Assembly (NCBI GenBank): GCA_023432805.1
Contig: JAEYUG010000090.1
Location: 1 to 8,888, forward strand
Reading direction: 5' to 3'
DNA: 8,888 nucleotides
Origin: Bacteroidota bacterium
GTDB taxonomy: Bacteria > Bacteroidota > Ignavibacteria > SZUA-365
The notes beneath the pieces are model-generated. The model searched no databases. It saw nothing but the letters and a program-made list of their open reading frames with translations, and had not been told where the DNA came from. Of the stretch, positions 1 to 6,947 are shown piece after piece (the first letter of the stretch is position 1; the number at the start of each line of letters is the position of its first letter). The translations under genes and the position numbers were made by a program.

Positions 1-16
1 CGGCTCGAGAGAGCCG
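1..16. repeat. Second inverted repeat at the window edge
   Basis: CGGCTC-GAGA-GAGCCG forms a perfect 6-bp stem with a four-base loop (GAGA on the plus strand, TCTC on the minus strand). It lies 21 bases beyond the first hairpin. The edge of the window prevents seeing whether a T-run or another gene follows. It could be the real terminator of the operon, part of a bidirectional one, or a leader structure of the next gene. Confidence 0.35.
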
Positions 17-37
17 CCCTGCTGCGTTTCCGGGATA

Positions 38-55
38 ACGGACGCCCTCGTCCGT
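38..55 (-). terminator. Inverted repeat 11 bases after actF (possible terminator or 3' end hairpin)
   Basis: The minus-strand RNA would read ACGGACG-AGGG-CGUCCGU, a perfect 7-bp GC-rich stem with a four-base loop, starting 11 bases after the actF stop. The bases that follow (UAUCCCGG) are not a U-tract, so this is not a canonical intrinsic terminator. It may instead stabilise or delimit the 3' end of the act mRNA. Confidence 0.4.
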
Positions 56-66
56 CCGCCGCTACA

Positions 67-1236
67 TTATTGCACCGCTTCCGTCAGGAATGGATCATTC
101 ACCGGCACCGCGCTCCGACGCTTGAACTGCATCCCGAGCACGATCAGAAAAATCCCACCCACTGCGATCATCGGCGCGATCTCGATCCACCCGAACGGCA
201 CATGATCGTGCGCATAATTCGGCATCACGAGCCAGAACATGTCGATGAAGTGGGCCACGAGCAGAATCACCGCTCCCCCCATCAGCACATTCAGGTTCTT
301 CTTTGCACTCTGCGAGATTAGCAACCAGAACGGCACGAGAAAATGCACGACGACGAGCGCGATCGACACGTACTCCCAGCCATGCTGGGTGCGGTACTTG
401 AAGAACACGATCTCCTCGGGCAGGTTCGCATACCAGATCAGCAGATACTGGGAGAACGCGATGTAGGCCCAGAAAACATTGAACGCGAAGAGCAGCTTGC
501 CGAGATCGTGAAAGCGCTCGTCGGTGAGCCAGTGCGTGAGCAACCCGTTCTTCCTGAGCAGCACGGCCACAACCGTCGTCACCGCGACCGTGCCCACGAG
601 CGACGCCGCGAAGTAATACACACCGAAAATCGTGCTGAACCAGTGAGGATACAGCGACATGAGCAGATCGAATGCCGCGAAGGTGATGGTCACTGCGTAG
701 AGAATGACAGCGGGAGCACTGAACGTCCAGTTCCGCTTCGTCGGTACGTGGTCGCTCGAGGCGTCCTGCCGGAACGAGTTGCCGACGATGAAGAAATACA
801 GTCCCACCCATACGAGCGCATAGATCGCCAGACGAATGAGGAAGAAGGGCACGTTCAGCCATGCAGCCTTGCCGGCAAGCACGATGTCACCCGCCTCGGG
901 ATGCACCCAGTGGTGGTAGAGCTGGCCCGTGCTGAGCGCGATGGGAATGAACAACAGCACGGTCACAGGGACGAACCCGCTCATGAGCTCGGGAATGCGT
1001 CGCACCGCAGCGCTCCATCCCGACCGCGTCAGAAACTGCAGCGCGCTGAAGAACACGGCCGTGATGCCGATGCCCGCGAAGAACGCGAACGCAACGAGGT
1101 AATTGAAGATGAAGCGGTCGTAATCGGTGAACGCGGCAAGGAGCGACGCCGCGATGCCGACCGCCGCGGCCCCGTATCCGATCGTGGTGAGCCGCGATAC
1201 GAAACTGGTGGATCCGAGATGGGTGTCGTGCGTCAT
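67..1236 (-). CDS. actF: ActF, second NrfD-like membrane subunit of Alternative Complex III
   Basis: This is a 389-residue integral membrane protein with about ten helices, at roughly 15-36, 44-67, 84-103, 125-153, 173-195, 201-226, 246-270, 288-306, 317-337 and 351-372. It is related to ActC and NrfD/PsrC. ActF-type blocks include FAAFDLLMSLYPHWFSTIFG (187-205), FAFNVFWAYIAFSQYLLIWY (250-269), ANLPEE (270-275) and the late helix block HFIDMFWLVMPN (329-340). In solved ACIII structures ActF is the second membrane core subunit and lacks a well-defined quinol site; a role in proton movement has been proposed. The ATG at 1236 overlaps the actE stop (ATGA), so translation is probably coupled, and no Shine-Dalgarno is visible. 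actF is the last act gene, and only 66 bases remain before the window edge. Confidence 0.95.
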   Translation of the reverse strand: MTHDTHLGSTSFVSRLTTIGYGAAAVGIAASLLAAFTDYDRFIFNYLVAFAFFAGIGITAVFFSALQFLTRSGWSAAVRRIPELMSGFVPVTVLLFIPIALSTGQLYHHWVHPEAGDIVLAGKAAWLNVPFFLIRLAIYALVWVGLYFFIVGNSFRQDASSDHVPTKRNWTFSAPAVILYAVTITFAAFDLLMSLYPHWFSTIFGVYYFAASLVGTVAVTTVVAVLLRKNGLLTHWLTDERFHDLGKLLFAFNVFWAYIAFSQYLLIWYANLPEEIVFFKYRTQHGWEYVSIALVVVHFLVPFWLLISQSAKKNLNVLMGGAVILLVAHFIDMFWLVMPNYAHDHVPFGWIEIAPMIAVGGIFLIVLGMQFKRRSAVPVNDPFLTEAVQ

Positions 1237-1904
1237 GACTGCGTGCCGGTTGCGGTGGGGGATGCGGGTTTCTTCGCGGTAGAGTCCGCGGTGGCTGTCG
1301 CCGGGGCCGCCGTCGGAAGCGGGTGACGCAGTGGCGCCTTCTGCAACTCGCGCACCCAGGCGACGACCGCCCAGCGATCTTCCGGCTTGAGCTTGTCGGC
1401 ATAGCCGGGCATGATGTTCTGTCCCGCACTGATGATGTGGTACAGATGCGCGTCGCTGAAGCCCGGTGCATTCTGCAGCAGGTTGGGTGGCTTCTGCATC
1501 CCTTTGCGCACGACCTCGGTCGTGTCCTGTCCGCTCGTCGAATGGCAGGGAGCACAGAAGGCGTTGAACCGGTTCTCGCCGCGGGCAAGCATCTCGCGTG
1601 TCACCGCCGGCATCGCGCCAGCAAGCGCGGAGTCGGCCTGCTGCCAGGTCGTGAACGTGTACACCGATCCGTCGCGGGGAACGGTGCCGGGCACTGCCGG
1701 ACGCATGGCGGCACGATCGGAGAAGAACGTGCTCGGCTGCTGCGCCGCCGCCTTGCGCTGATAGTACATGTCGGTGATGATCTGAATGGGCGGCTCCTTC
1801 GAGCGCAGCGCCTGGAAGTCGTTGCCCGCCCAGAGCACGAAGAGCACGACGACGACGATGCCCGCAAGCGCGAGCGGAAGCACGGGAAGTTTCTTACGAG
1901 ACAT
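1233..1904 (-). CDS. actE: ActE, monoheme cytochrome c subunit of Alternative Complex III
   Basis: This is a 223-residue membrane-tethered class I cytochrome c. Residues 7-26 form one N-terminal hydrophobic helix. The single heme motif is CAPCH (Cys117, Cys120, His121), and Met165 in NIMPGYADKL is the expected sixth ligand, followed by the usual C-terminal helix (PEDRWAVVAWVRELQ, 174-188). The domain resembles ActE, which accepts electrons from ActA and can deliver them to a terminal oxidase. No lipobox cysteine follows the N-terminal helix, so the anchor is probably the uncleaved helix. The last 35 residues are a Pro/Ala/Thr/Ser-rich tail, probably disordered. The start at 1904 lies inside the end of actD, giving an 11-base overlap (ATGTCTCGTAA). 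No Shine-Dalgarno is seen, so translation probably depends on actD. An in-frame ATG at 2012 is rejected because it would lie well inside actD and lacks the anchor. Confidence 0.93.
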   Translation of the reverse strand: MSRKKLPVLPLALAGIVVVVLFVLWAGNDFQALRSKEPPIQIITDMYYQRKAAAQQPSTFFSDRAAMRPAVPGTVPRDGSVYTFTTWQQADSALAGAMPAVTREMLARGENRFNAFCAPCHSTSGQDTTEVVRKGMQKPPNLLQNAPGFSDAHLYHIISAGQNIMPGYADKLKPEDRWAVVAWVRELQKAPLRHPLPTAAPATATADSTAKKPASPTATGTQS

Positions 1905-2433
1905 GGTGTTCGACGATTCGTACGTGATCGGCGCCCAGCACCGCGAGCAGCGAGGGCGTCTTCTCCTGGTGGAAGAGGGGATCCTCCGCATCGACGGTGA
2001 CAACGAAGGCATCGTCCATCATGCGGGAAAAATGCGCGTCATGCTGCCAGCGCGAAAACCACTTCGGTAGTCCGTTGAGTGCGAACATGCCGACGACGGT
2101 GGCGATGGCGCTGACGAGCACGGTGAGCTCGAACATGATCGGCAGCGACGGCTCGAACGCAAAGAACGGCTTCCCCCCGATGACGAGGGGATAGTCGACC
2201 GCGCCCGTCCACCACTGCAGATGGGTCGCAAGAGCGAGTCCTGCAAGTCCTCCCCCCAGGGAAATCCACGGGAGGATGGTGCGCCTGACGCCCATGGCGT
2301 CGTCGAGTCCGTGCAGCGGATACGGCGTGTGGAAGTCGAACTTCCGGTAGCCGGCCTCGCGCAGCTGGCGCGCGGCGACGATGACCTTGTCGGGACTTGT
2401 GAAGATGCCGGTGGCACCGACGATGGGTTGCAT
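1894..2433 (-). CDS. actD: ActD, DUF3341 membrane subunit of Alternative Complex III
   Basis: This is a 179-residue protein of the DUF3341 family, the ActD subunit. The N-terminal soluble part begins MQPIVGATGIFTSPDKVIVAA and carries the conserved stretch FDFHTPYPLHGLDDAMG (33-48). Two transmembrane helices follow at about 53-71 and 98-119, with KPFFAFEPSLPIMFE (88-102) between and into the second; this motif is diagnostic of the family. The C-terminal soluble part includes HDAHFSRMMDDAF. ActD packs against ActC/ActF, and no cofactor is expected. The start at 2433 is fixed by a perfect AGGAGG six bases upstream, which runs through the actC stop codon. The frame is open far upstream, but that extension lies opposite actC and is not coding. 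The last 11 bases overlap the start of actE. Confidence 0.93.
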   Translation of the reverse strand: MQPIVGATGIFTSPDKVIVAARQLREAGYRKFDFHTPYPLHGLDDAMGVRRTILPWISLGGGLAGLALATHLQWWTGAVDYPLVIGGKPFFAFEPSLPIMFELTVLVSAIATVVGMFALNGLPKWFSRWQHDAHFSRMMDDAFVVTVDAEDPLFHQEKTPSLLAVLGADHVRIVEHHVS

Positions 2434-2439
2434 GGGGAT

Positions 2440-2445
2440 CCTCCT
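2440..2445 (-). promoter_or_regulatory. Strong Shine-Dalgarno (AGGAGG) of actD
   Basis: The minus strand reads TGAGGAGGATCCCCATG. A full AGGAGG consensus overlaps the actC stop codon by one base and lies six bases before the actD ATG. This is the best ribosome binding site in the window and decides the actD start. Confidence 0.8.
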
Positions 2446-3881
2446 CAGTGCGTGCCGTGATGGGTGGGCTGTGCGCCTGGCAGGATGCCCTTCACCTCCG
2501 AAATGGCGAGCACGGGCAGGAACTTGGCGAACAGCAGGAAGAGGGACAGGAAGATGCCGATGGTGCCGACGAAGATCGAAACGTCGATCCAGGTGGGAAT
2601 GAAGTAGCCCCACGACGAGGGAAGGAAGTCGCGATGCAGCGAGGTGGCGATGATCACAAAGCGCTCGAACCACATGCCGATGTTCACGAAGATCGAGATG
2701 ATCCATGTCACCAGCAGGTTGCGACGCAGCCTGCGACTCCAGAACAGCTGGGGCACGAGCACGTTGCAGGTGATCATGGTCCAGTACGCCCAGGAGTAGG
2801 GACCCAGCGCGCGGTTGATGAACACGAAGCGCTCGTAGGGATTCCCGCTGTACCAGGCGATGAAGAATTCGATGCCATAGGCGTAGCCGACCATCATGCC
2901 GGTCGCCATCAGGATCTTGTTCATGTTGTCGACGTGCTTGATCGTGAAGTAGTCTTCGAGTCCGAGGGTCTTGCGCGCGATGATCATGAGCGTGAGCACC
3001 ATCGCGAAGCCCGAGAAGATGGCGCCGGCCACGAAGTAGGGCGGGAAGATGGTCGTGTGCCATCCGGGCAACAGCGATACGGCGAAGTCGAAGCTCACGA
3101 TGGTGTGCACCGAGAGCACGAGCGGGGTCGAGAGTCCGGCAAGGATCAGGTAGGCCTTTTCGTATCGGTGCCAGTGGCGGTTCGCACCGGTCCACCCGAG
3201 ACTGAAGAAGGTCAGCAGCATTTTCGGCAGCTTCGACTTCGCGCGATTGCGCAGCGTGGCCAGGTCGGGCACGAGGCCGACGAACCAGAACATGAGCGAG
3301 ACGGTGAAGTAGGTCGAGACGGCGAAGACGTCCCACAGCAATGGGGACCGGAAGTTCACCCACATCTGCATCTGGTTCGGCAGGGGCAGCAGCCAGTAGA
3401 TCGCAAGCCAGGGACGACCGGTATGGATGATCGGGAAGATCAGTGCGCAGATCACGGCGAAGATGGTCATGGCCTCGGCTGCGCGGTTGATCGCCGTGCG
3501 CCACTTCTGCCGGAAGAGAAAGAGGATCGCGCTGATGAGCGTGCCGGCGTGGCCGATGCCGATCCAGAACACGAAGTTCGTGATGTCCCACGCCCATCCG
3601 ATCGGCTGGTTGTTGCCCCAGACGCCGATGCCTGTGAACACGGTGTAGAGGATCGCGAAGATGCCGATCGCGGCCATGCTCCCGGAAATCATCAACGCGA
3701 GGTACCAGGGGGGAGACGGCTTCCGCTCGACGACGGCGGCGACGGTCTCGGTCACGTCTGAGAGGCGCGGCGCGCCGCCGACCAGCGGTTCGCGATAGGT
3801 CTGCGCAGGATCGAGCGTCAGGGTCCCTCCCCCCTCCACATTCCAATGATCCGTGCGGTGGGGATCGTGCGTCGTGCTCAT
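2445..3881 (-). CDS. actC: ActC, NrfD/PsrC-like quinol-oxidising membrane subunit of Alternative Complex III
   Basis: This is a 478-residue integral membrane protein of the NrfD/PsrC family with ten predicted helices, at about 59-84, 103-124, 135-153, 178-201, 244-267, 280-303, 324-343, 361-384, 388-413 and 434-457. ActC-type blocks include GIGHAGTLISAIL (His111), RSPLLWDV (Asp184), SVHTIVSFDFA (His259, Asp265) and LLPGWHTTIFPPYFVAGA. In solved ACIII structures ActC holds the quinol site next to the ActB clusters. Polar helix residues such as His111 and Asp184 are candidates for that site, by family analogy only. A hydrophilic N-terminal extension of about 55 residues and a histidine-containing C-terminal tail (HHGTH) flank the core. 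The start at 3881 overlaps the actB stop as ATGA and has a GGAGG six bases upstream, so it is well supported. Length is typical of ActC. Confidence 0.96.
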   Translation of the reverse strand: MSTTHDPHRTDHWNVEGGGTLTLDPAQTYREPLVGGAPRLSDVTETVAAVVERKPSPPWYLALMISGSMAAIGIFAILYTVFTGIGVWGNNQPIGWAWDITNFVFWIGIGHAGTLISAILFLFRQKWRTAINRAAEAMTIFAVICALIFPIIHTGRPWLAIYWLLPLPNQMQMWVNFRSPLLWDVFAVSTYFTVSLMFWFVGLVPDLATLRNRAKSKLPKMLLTFFSLGWTGANRHWHRYEKAYLILAGLSTPLVLSVHTIVSFDFAVSLLPGWHTTIFPPYFVAGAIFSGFAMVLTLMIIARKTLGLEDYFTIKHVDNMNKILMATGMMVGYAYGIEFFIAWYSGNPYERFVFINRALGPYSWAYWTMITCNVLVPQLFWSRRLRRNLLVTWIISIFVNIGMWFERFVIIATSLHRDFLPSSWGYFIPTWIDVSIFVGTIGIFLSLFLLFAKFLPVLAISEVKGILPGAQPTHHGTH

Positions 3882-6800
3882 GCGTTGCCTCCGTCGGTAT
3901 TGCGGATTCGTGCCAGATAGGTGATCGAGGGAAGGACGTTCAGCTCGCGCAGCACGTGGTAGCCGCGCTCGCTCGTGCGCACCTTTGCGACGCGGCTCTC
4001 GGTGTCGTTCGTGTTGCCGAAGACGATCGCGTCGGCGGGACATGCCTGCTGGCAGGCGGTCTGCACCGTGCCGTCGGCGACGAGATCGATACCCTCGTTC
4101 TTCGCGTGGTACTTGGCTTCGTTCAGGCGCTGCACGCAGAAGGTGCACTTCTCCATCACGCCGCGCATGCGCACGGTCACGTCGGGATTGTACATGAGAC
4201 CGACGGGATCGCGCTCCTCCTTGTGGTAGTCGAGGAAGTTGAAGCGGCGCACCTTGTAGGGACAGTTGTTCGAGCAGTACCGCGTACCCACGCAGCGGTT
4301 GTAGGTCATCTCGTTGAGGCCTTCGGGACTGTGCGTCGTGGCTGCGACGGGACACACGTTTTCGCACGGTGCGTTCTCGCAGTGCTGGCAGAGCATCGGC
4401 TGCAGCAGCGAACGGGGATTAGCCTCGTCGCCCGCGTAGTAGCGGTCGATGCGGATCCATGCCATGTGGCGGCCGCGCAGCACCTGGTCCTTGCCCACGA
4501 CGGGGATGTTGTTCTCGGCATAGCACGCGGTCACGCAGGCATTGCAGCCCACGCACGCGGTCGTGTCGATCGTCATGCCCCAGCGATGACCTTTCGAGTA
4601 ATCGTGCCCCGGCATGAGCGAGATCGGCCGGTCGAGCTGCCCTGGCGCGCCGTACACGGGAATCGCATCATCGACGATCTTCGCAGGATCCGCGATCAGC
4701 TGCGCGAGCGTGCCTTCCTTGACGATGCCCGAGCGATCGATGCCGTAGGTGTCGTCGCCGCCGAGCGAGAAGTTGTTCTGCGTCGTGGCGATCTTCGCCG
4801 AGCGGCCCGTCGCTTCGACCGTCGCCGTTACGTACCCGATGCTGTCGAATCCCGAAGGCATCAGCAGAAACGCATTCGCCCCCACGCCGTCGAGCACGCG
4901 TCCTCCCTCGCTGCGTCCATAGCCTGTGTGAGCGACGATAACGTCGTCGGCCACACCCGGCTGCAGAAACACCGGCAGTTCGATCGATCCGCCCTTCGTC
5001 TTCACGCGCACCACGTCGTCACGCGTCACGCCGAGCTTCCCGGCCGTCGCCCGGTTCATGATCGCCGCATTGTCCCACGTGATCTTCGTGACGGGATCCG
5101 GCAGTTCCTGCAGCCAGCCGAGATTCGCGTTGCGTCCGTCGTAGAGCGCATGCGAGGGCAGCACGCCGACCACCAGCTGCTTTGTGCGCGGTGCGGATGC
5201 CGCCGCGCGCAGCATCGAGCGGGCACTGCCGGCATTGGTGGAAAGGGTCACGGGGGAAGCCGTGGTCGCCACGGTCCCGTTTCGGAGCGTCTCCTCCCAG
5301 AACCGGGGGAAGCCCCCTCCGAACGCAGGATACACCTCGCGCTGCCAGCGCTGCATCACGTAGTCGTGCCAGGTGGCAGTGCCCTTCTGGTACTCGGGAT
5401 TCATCGCCTGACCGAGACGCAACAGCACGTCACCGAGGCTGAGCTGTCCCTCGTTCAATGGGGCGATGAGCGGCTGGGCGACGGACTGCGAACCATCGAG
5501 CGACAGCGTGTCGCCCCAGCTCTCGAGCGCATGCGCAACGGGAATGAAGATCTGGCAGAACTTCGACGTCTCATCGGCATACTGCGAAACCGCAAACCGG
5601 TACTGCACCTTCGAGGTCAACGTGCGGAACGCTCCCGACGGCAGTGCGTGTGCAGCGTTCACATCGGCGAACAGCAGCACGCCGACCTCGCCGCGCTTCA
5701 GCGCGCCGCGGAACGCATCCATCGTCTCCCGTCTCGCCCCGCTGTACGGCAGCGCATGCCGCGCACCGTACGCGCCGTCGGTCTCGAACGCCCCGATCAC
5801 ACTGTTGAGAAGGATGCCCAGCGCATGCGTCTCCGCGGACAGATGCCGCCCGATCATCACCACCGACTTCGCAGCGGCCAGATCCCCGGCGATCTTCTTC
5901 ACCGAAGGAAATGCACCCGCACCCTGCGCACGGATCTCCGCGACCAGCGCCGCATCGAGCCCTCCCCTGCCCCGCACCACGACAAGCTCGTGGAGGAGAG
6001 AGAGAAGAAACGCGTTGATTTCAGAGGGATGCACCACCGTGCGCGTGTCGGCATTCGTGCCGGTCATCGTCATGGCGCTCTCCACCGCGTGGAAGCGGCT
6101 CATGACGGGTGCATGCTTCGAGGGACGACGTTTCGCCGCAAAGTTCCGGATATGCCACAGGCTGTCGACGTCGGTTCCGAGGAAGTCCGCATCCACGCCG
6201 AGAATCACATCGGCCTTCGACAGATCGGCCACGAGCGTTGCATCGACGCCGAGCACGGCGCGCGCGGCTTCCGCTGCGCCGGTGGCGGTGATCGCCGGCC
6301 AGGTCACGACCCGGCAGTTCGGAATCCCCGCTTCCAGATCCTTCAAGACTGCCGCACGCGAGGGCGAGGCGTGCTCGTCGGTCATGATCCACACCTGCCG
6401 GCCGCGCCCGGTCACGTCGCGAATCGCCATGGCTATGCGGTCGATCGCGTTCTGCGGCGTCGAGTCGCTGTTGTTGACCGTGGGACGCAGTACGCGGTCA
6501 GGATCGTAGAGCGAGAGCAGCGCGGCCTGCGCGATGGCGGTGGACTTGCCCCGGCTGACGGGATCGAGGTCGTTGCCCTCGATCTTCACGGGACGCCCCT
6601 CGCGCGAGCGCACCAGCACGCCGTGTGCGAACGATCCGTGCATCAGCGAGGTCGCGAAGTGGTTGGCGATGCCGGGCGTGAGATACTCGGGCTTCTTGAC
6701 GTAGGGCACGATCTTCTGCTCGGGTCGTCGGCAACCCGTGGCTGCCAGCGCCATCGAAGCGCCGAGGAGTCCCATGAACGTGCGGCGGGTGACGGCCGAC

Positions 6801-6928
6801 ACGCCGGGCGTCGGCCGGTCGTAATCCGGTTCGAATTCATGATGCAGCTGCTCGATCACGGATGGATCTCGCGAGAGCTCCTCGAAACTCTTCCAGTAGG
6901 TCTTGCCGTTGGACGGGGTGTCGTTCAT
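3878..6928 (-). CDS. actB: ActB, molybdopterin-fold/Fe-S fusion subunit of Alternative Complex III
   Basis: This is a 1016-residue periplasmic subunit that joins a molybdopterin-oxidoreductase fold (about 70-760) to a ferredoxin-like electron-transfer region (about 789-990). The N-terminus has the ActB-type YWKSFEEL block, then a twin-arginine signal (VTRRTFMG, Arg48-Arg49) ending in AATGC, so Cys66 may be lipidated. The first region lacks the N-terminal CxxC-type Fe-S motif of active molybdoenzymes, as expected for ActB, which carries no Mo cofactor. The second region has exactly 15 cysteines: 792/795/798/802, 847/850/855/859, 879/885/889, 928/931 and 959/963. This fits three [4Fe-4S] clusters and one [3Fe-4S] cluster. 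In CVGTRYC, Thr882 stands where a fourth cysteine would be. The start at 6928 is chosen because the in-frame ATG at 7024 would lie inside actA; no Shine-Dalgarno is evident. The stop overlaps the actC ATG (ATGA). Confidence 0.96.
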   Translation of the reverse strand: MNDTPSNGKTYWKSFEELSRDPSVIEQLHHEFEPDYDRPTPGVSAVTRRTFMGLLGASMALAATGCRRPEQKIVPYVKKPEYLTPGIANHFATSLMHGSFAHGVLVRSREGRPVKIEGNDLDPVSRGKSTAIAQAALLSLYDPDRVLRPTVNNSDSTPQNAIDRIAMAIRDVTGRGRQVWIMTDEHASPSRAAVLKDLEAGIPNCRVVTWPAITATGAAEAARAVLGVDATLVADLSKADVILGVDADFLGTDVDSLWHIRNFAAKRRPSKHAPVMSRFHAVESAMTMTGTNADTRTVVHPSEINAFLLSLLHELVVVRGRGGLDAALVAEIRAQGAGAFPSVKKIAGDLAAAKSVVMIGRHLSAETHALGILLNSVIGAFETDGAYGARHALPYSGARRETMDAFRGALKRGEVGVLLFADVNAAHALPSGAFRTLTSKVQYRFAVSQYADETSKFCQIFIPVAHALESWGDTLSLDGSQSVAQPLIAPLNEGQLSLGDVLLRLGQAMNPEYQKGTATWHDYVMQRWQREVYPAFGGGFPRFWEETLRNGTVATTASPVTLSTNAGSARSMLRAAASAPRTKQLVVGVLPSHALYDGRNANLGWLQELPDPVTKITWDNAAIMNRATAGKLGVTRDDVVRVKTKGGSIELPVFLQPGVADDVIVAHTGYGRSEGGRVLDGVGANAFLLMPSGFDSIGYVTATVEATGRSAKIATTQNNFSLGGDDTYGIDRSGIVKEGTLAQLIADPAKIVDDAIPVYGAPGQLDRPISLMPGHDYSKGHRWGMTIDTTACVGCNACVTACYAENNIPVVGKDQVLRGRHMAWIRIDRYYAGDEANPRSLLQPMLCQHCENAPCENVCPVAATTHSPEGLNEMTYNRCVGTRYCSNNCPYKVRRFNFLDYHKEERDPVGLMYNPDVTVRMRGVMEKCTFCVQRLNEAKYHAKNEGIDLVADGTVQTACQQACPADAIVFGNTNDTESRVAKVRTSERGYHVLRELNVLPSITYLARIRNTDGGNA
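3888..3892 (-). promoter_or_regulatory. Shine-Dalgarno (GGAGG) of actC
   Basis: On the minus strand GGAGG lies six bases before the actC ATG and within the last codons of actB. It fixes the actC start at 3881 rather than at any of the in-frame ATGs further upstream inside actB. It suggests that actC is also initiated independently of coupling. Confidence 0.7.
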
Positions 6929-6947
6929 ATGCGCGATGCGGGGATGA

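Noticed and set aside
343..1326. A 327-codon plus-strand open frame opposite actF.
   Set aside because: It has the same highly charged antisense character and no domain, and ActF on the other strand is unambiguous.
2448..3761. A 437-codon plus-strand open frame opposite actC.
   Set aside because: The translation is dominated by Glu, Asp, Arg, His and Gly repeats such as EHEHEAR-like runs, typical of the antisense of a hydrophobic membrane protein. No family is recognisable.
2434..3846. Long in-frame upstream extension of actD, opposite no stop and inside actC.
   Set aside because: The extension is an Arg/His-rich out-of-frame reading of actC. The AGGAGG before the ATG at 2433 and the DUF3341 N-terminus fix the real start.
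2445..3881. NrfD of a nitrite or polysulfide reductase.
   Set aside because: ActC-type blocks and the full actABDEF context identify ACIII. There is no separate catalytic reductase subunit.
3878..6928. ActB as a catalytically active molybdoenzyme such as a polysulfide, tetrathionate or arsenate reductase.
   Set aside because: The N-terminal Fe-S motif and clear Mo-ligand region are missing, the molybdopterin-like and Fe-S parts are fused in one chain, and all neighbours are ACIII subunits.
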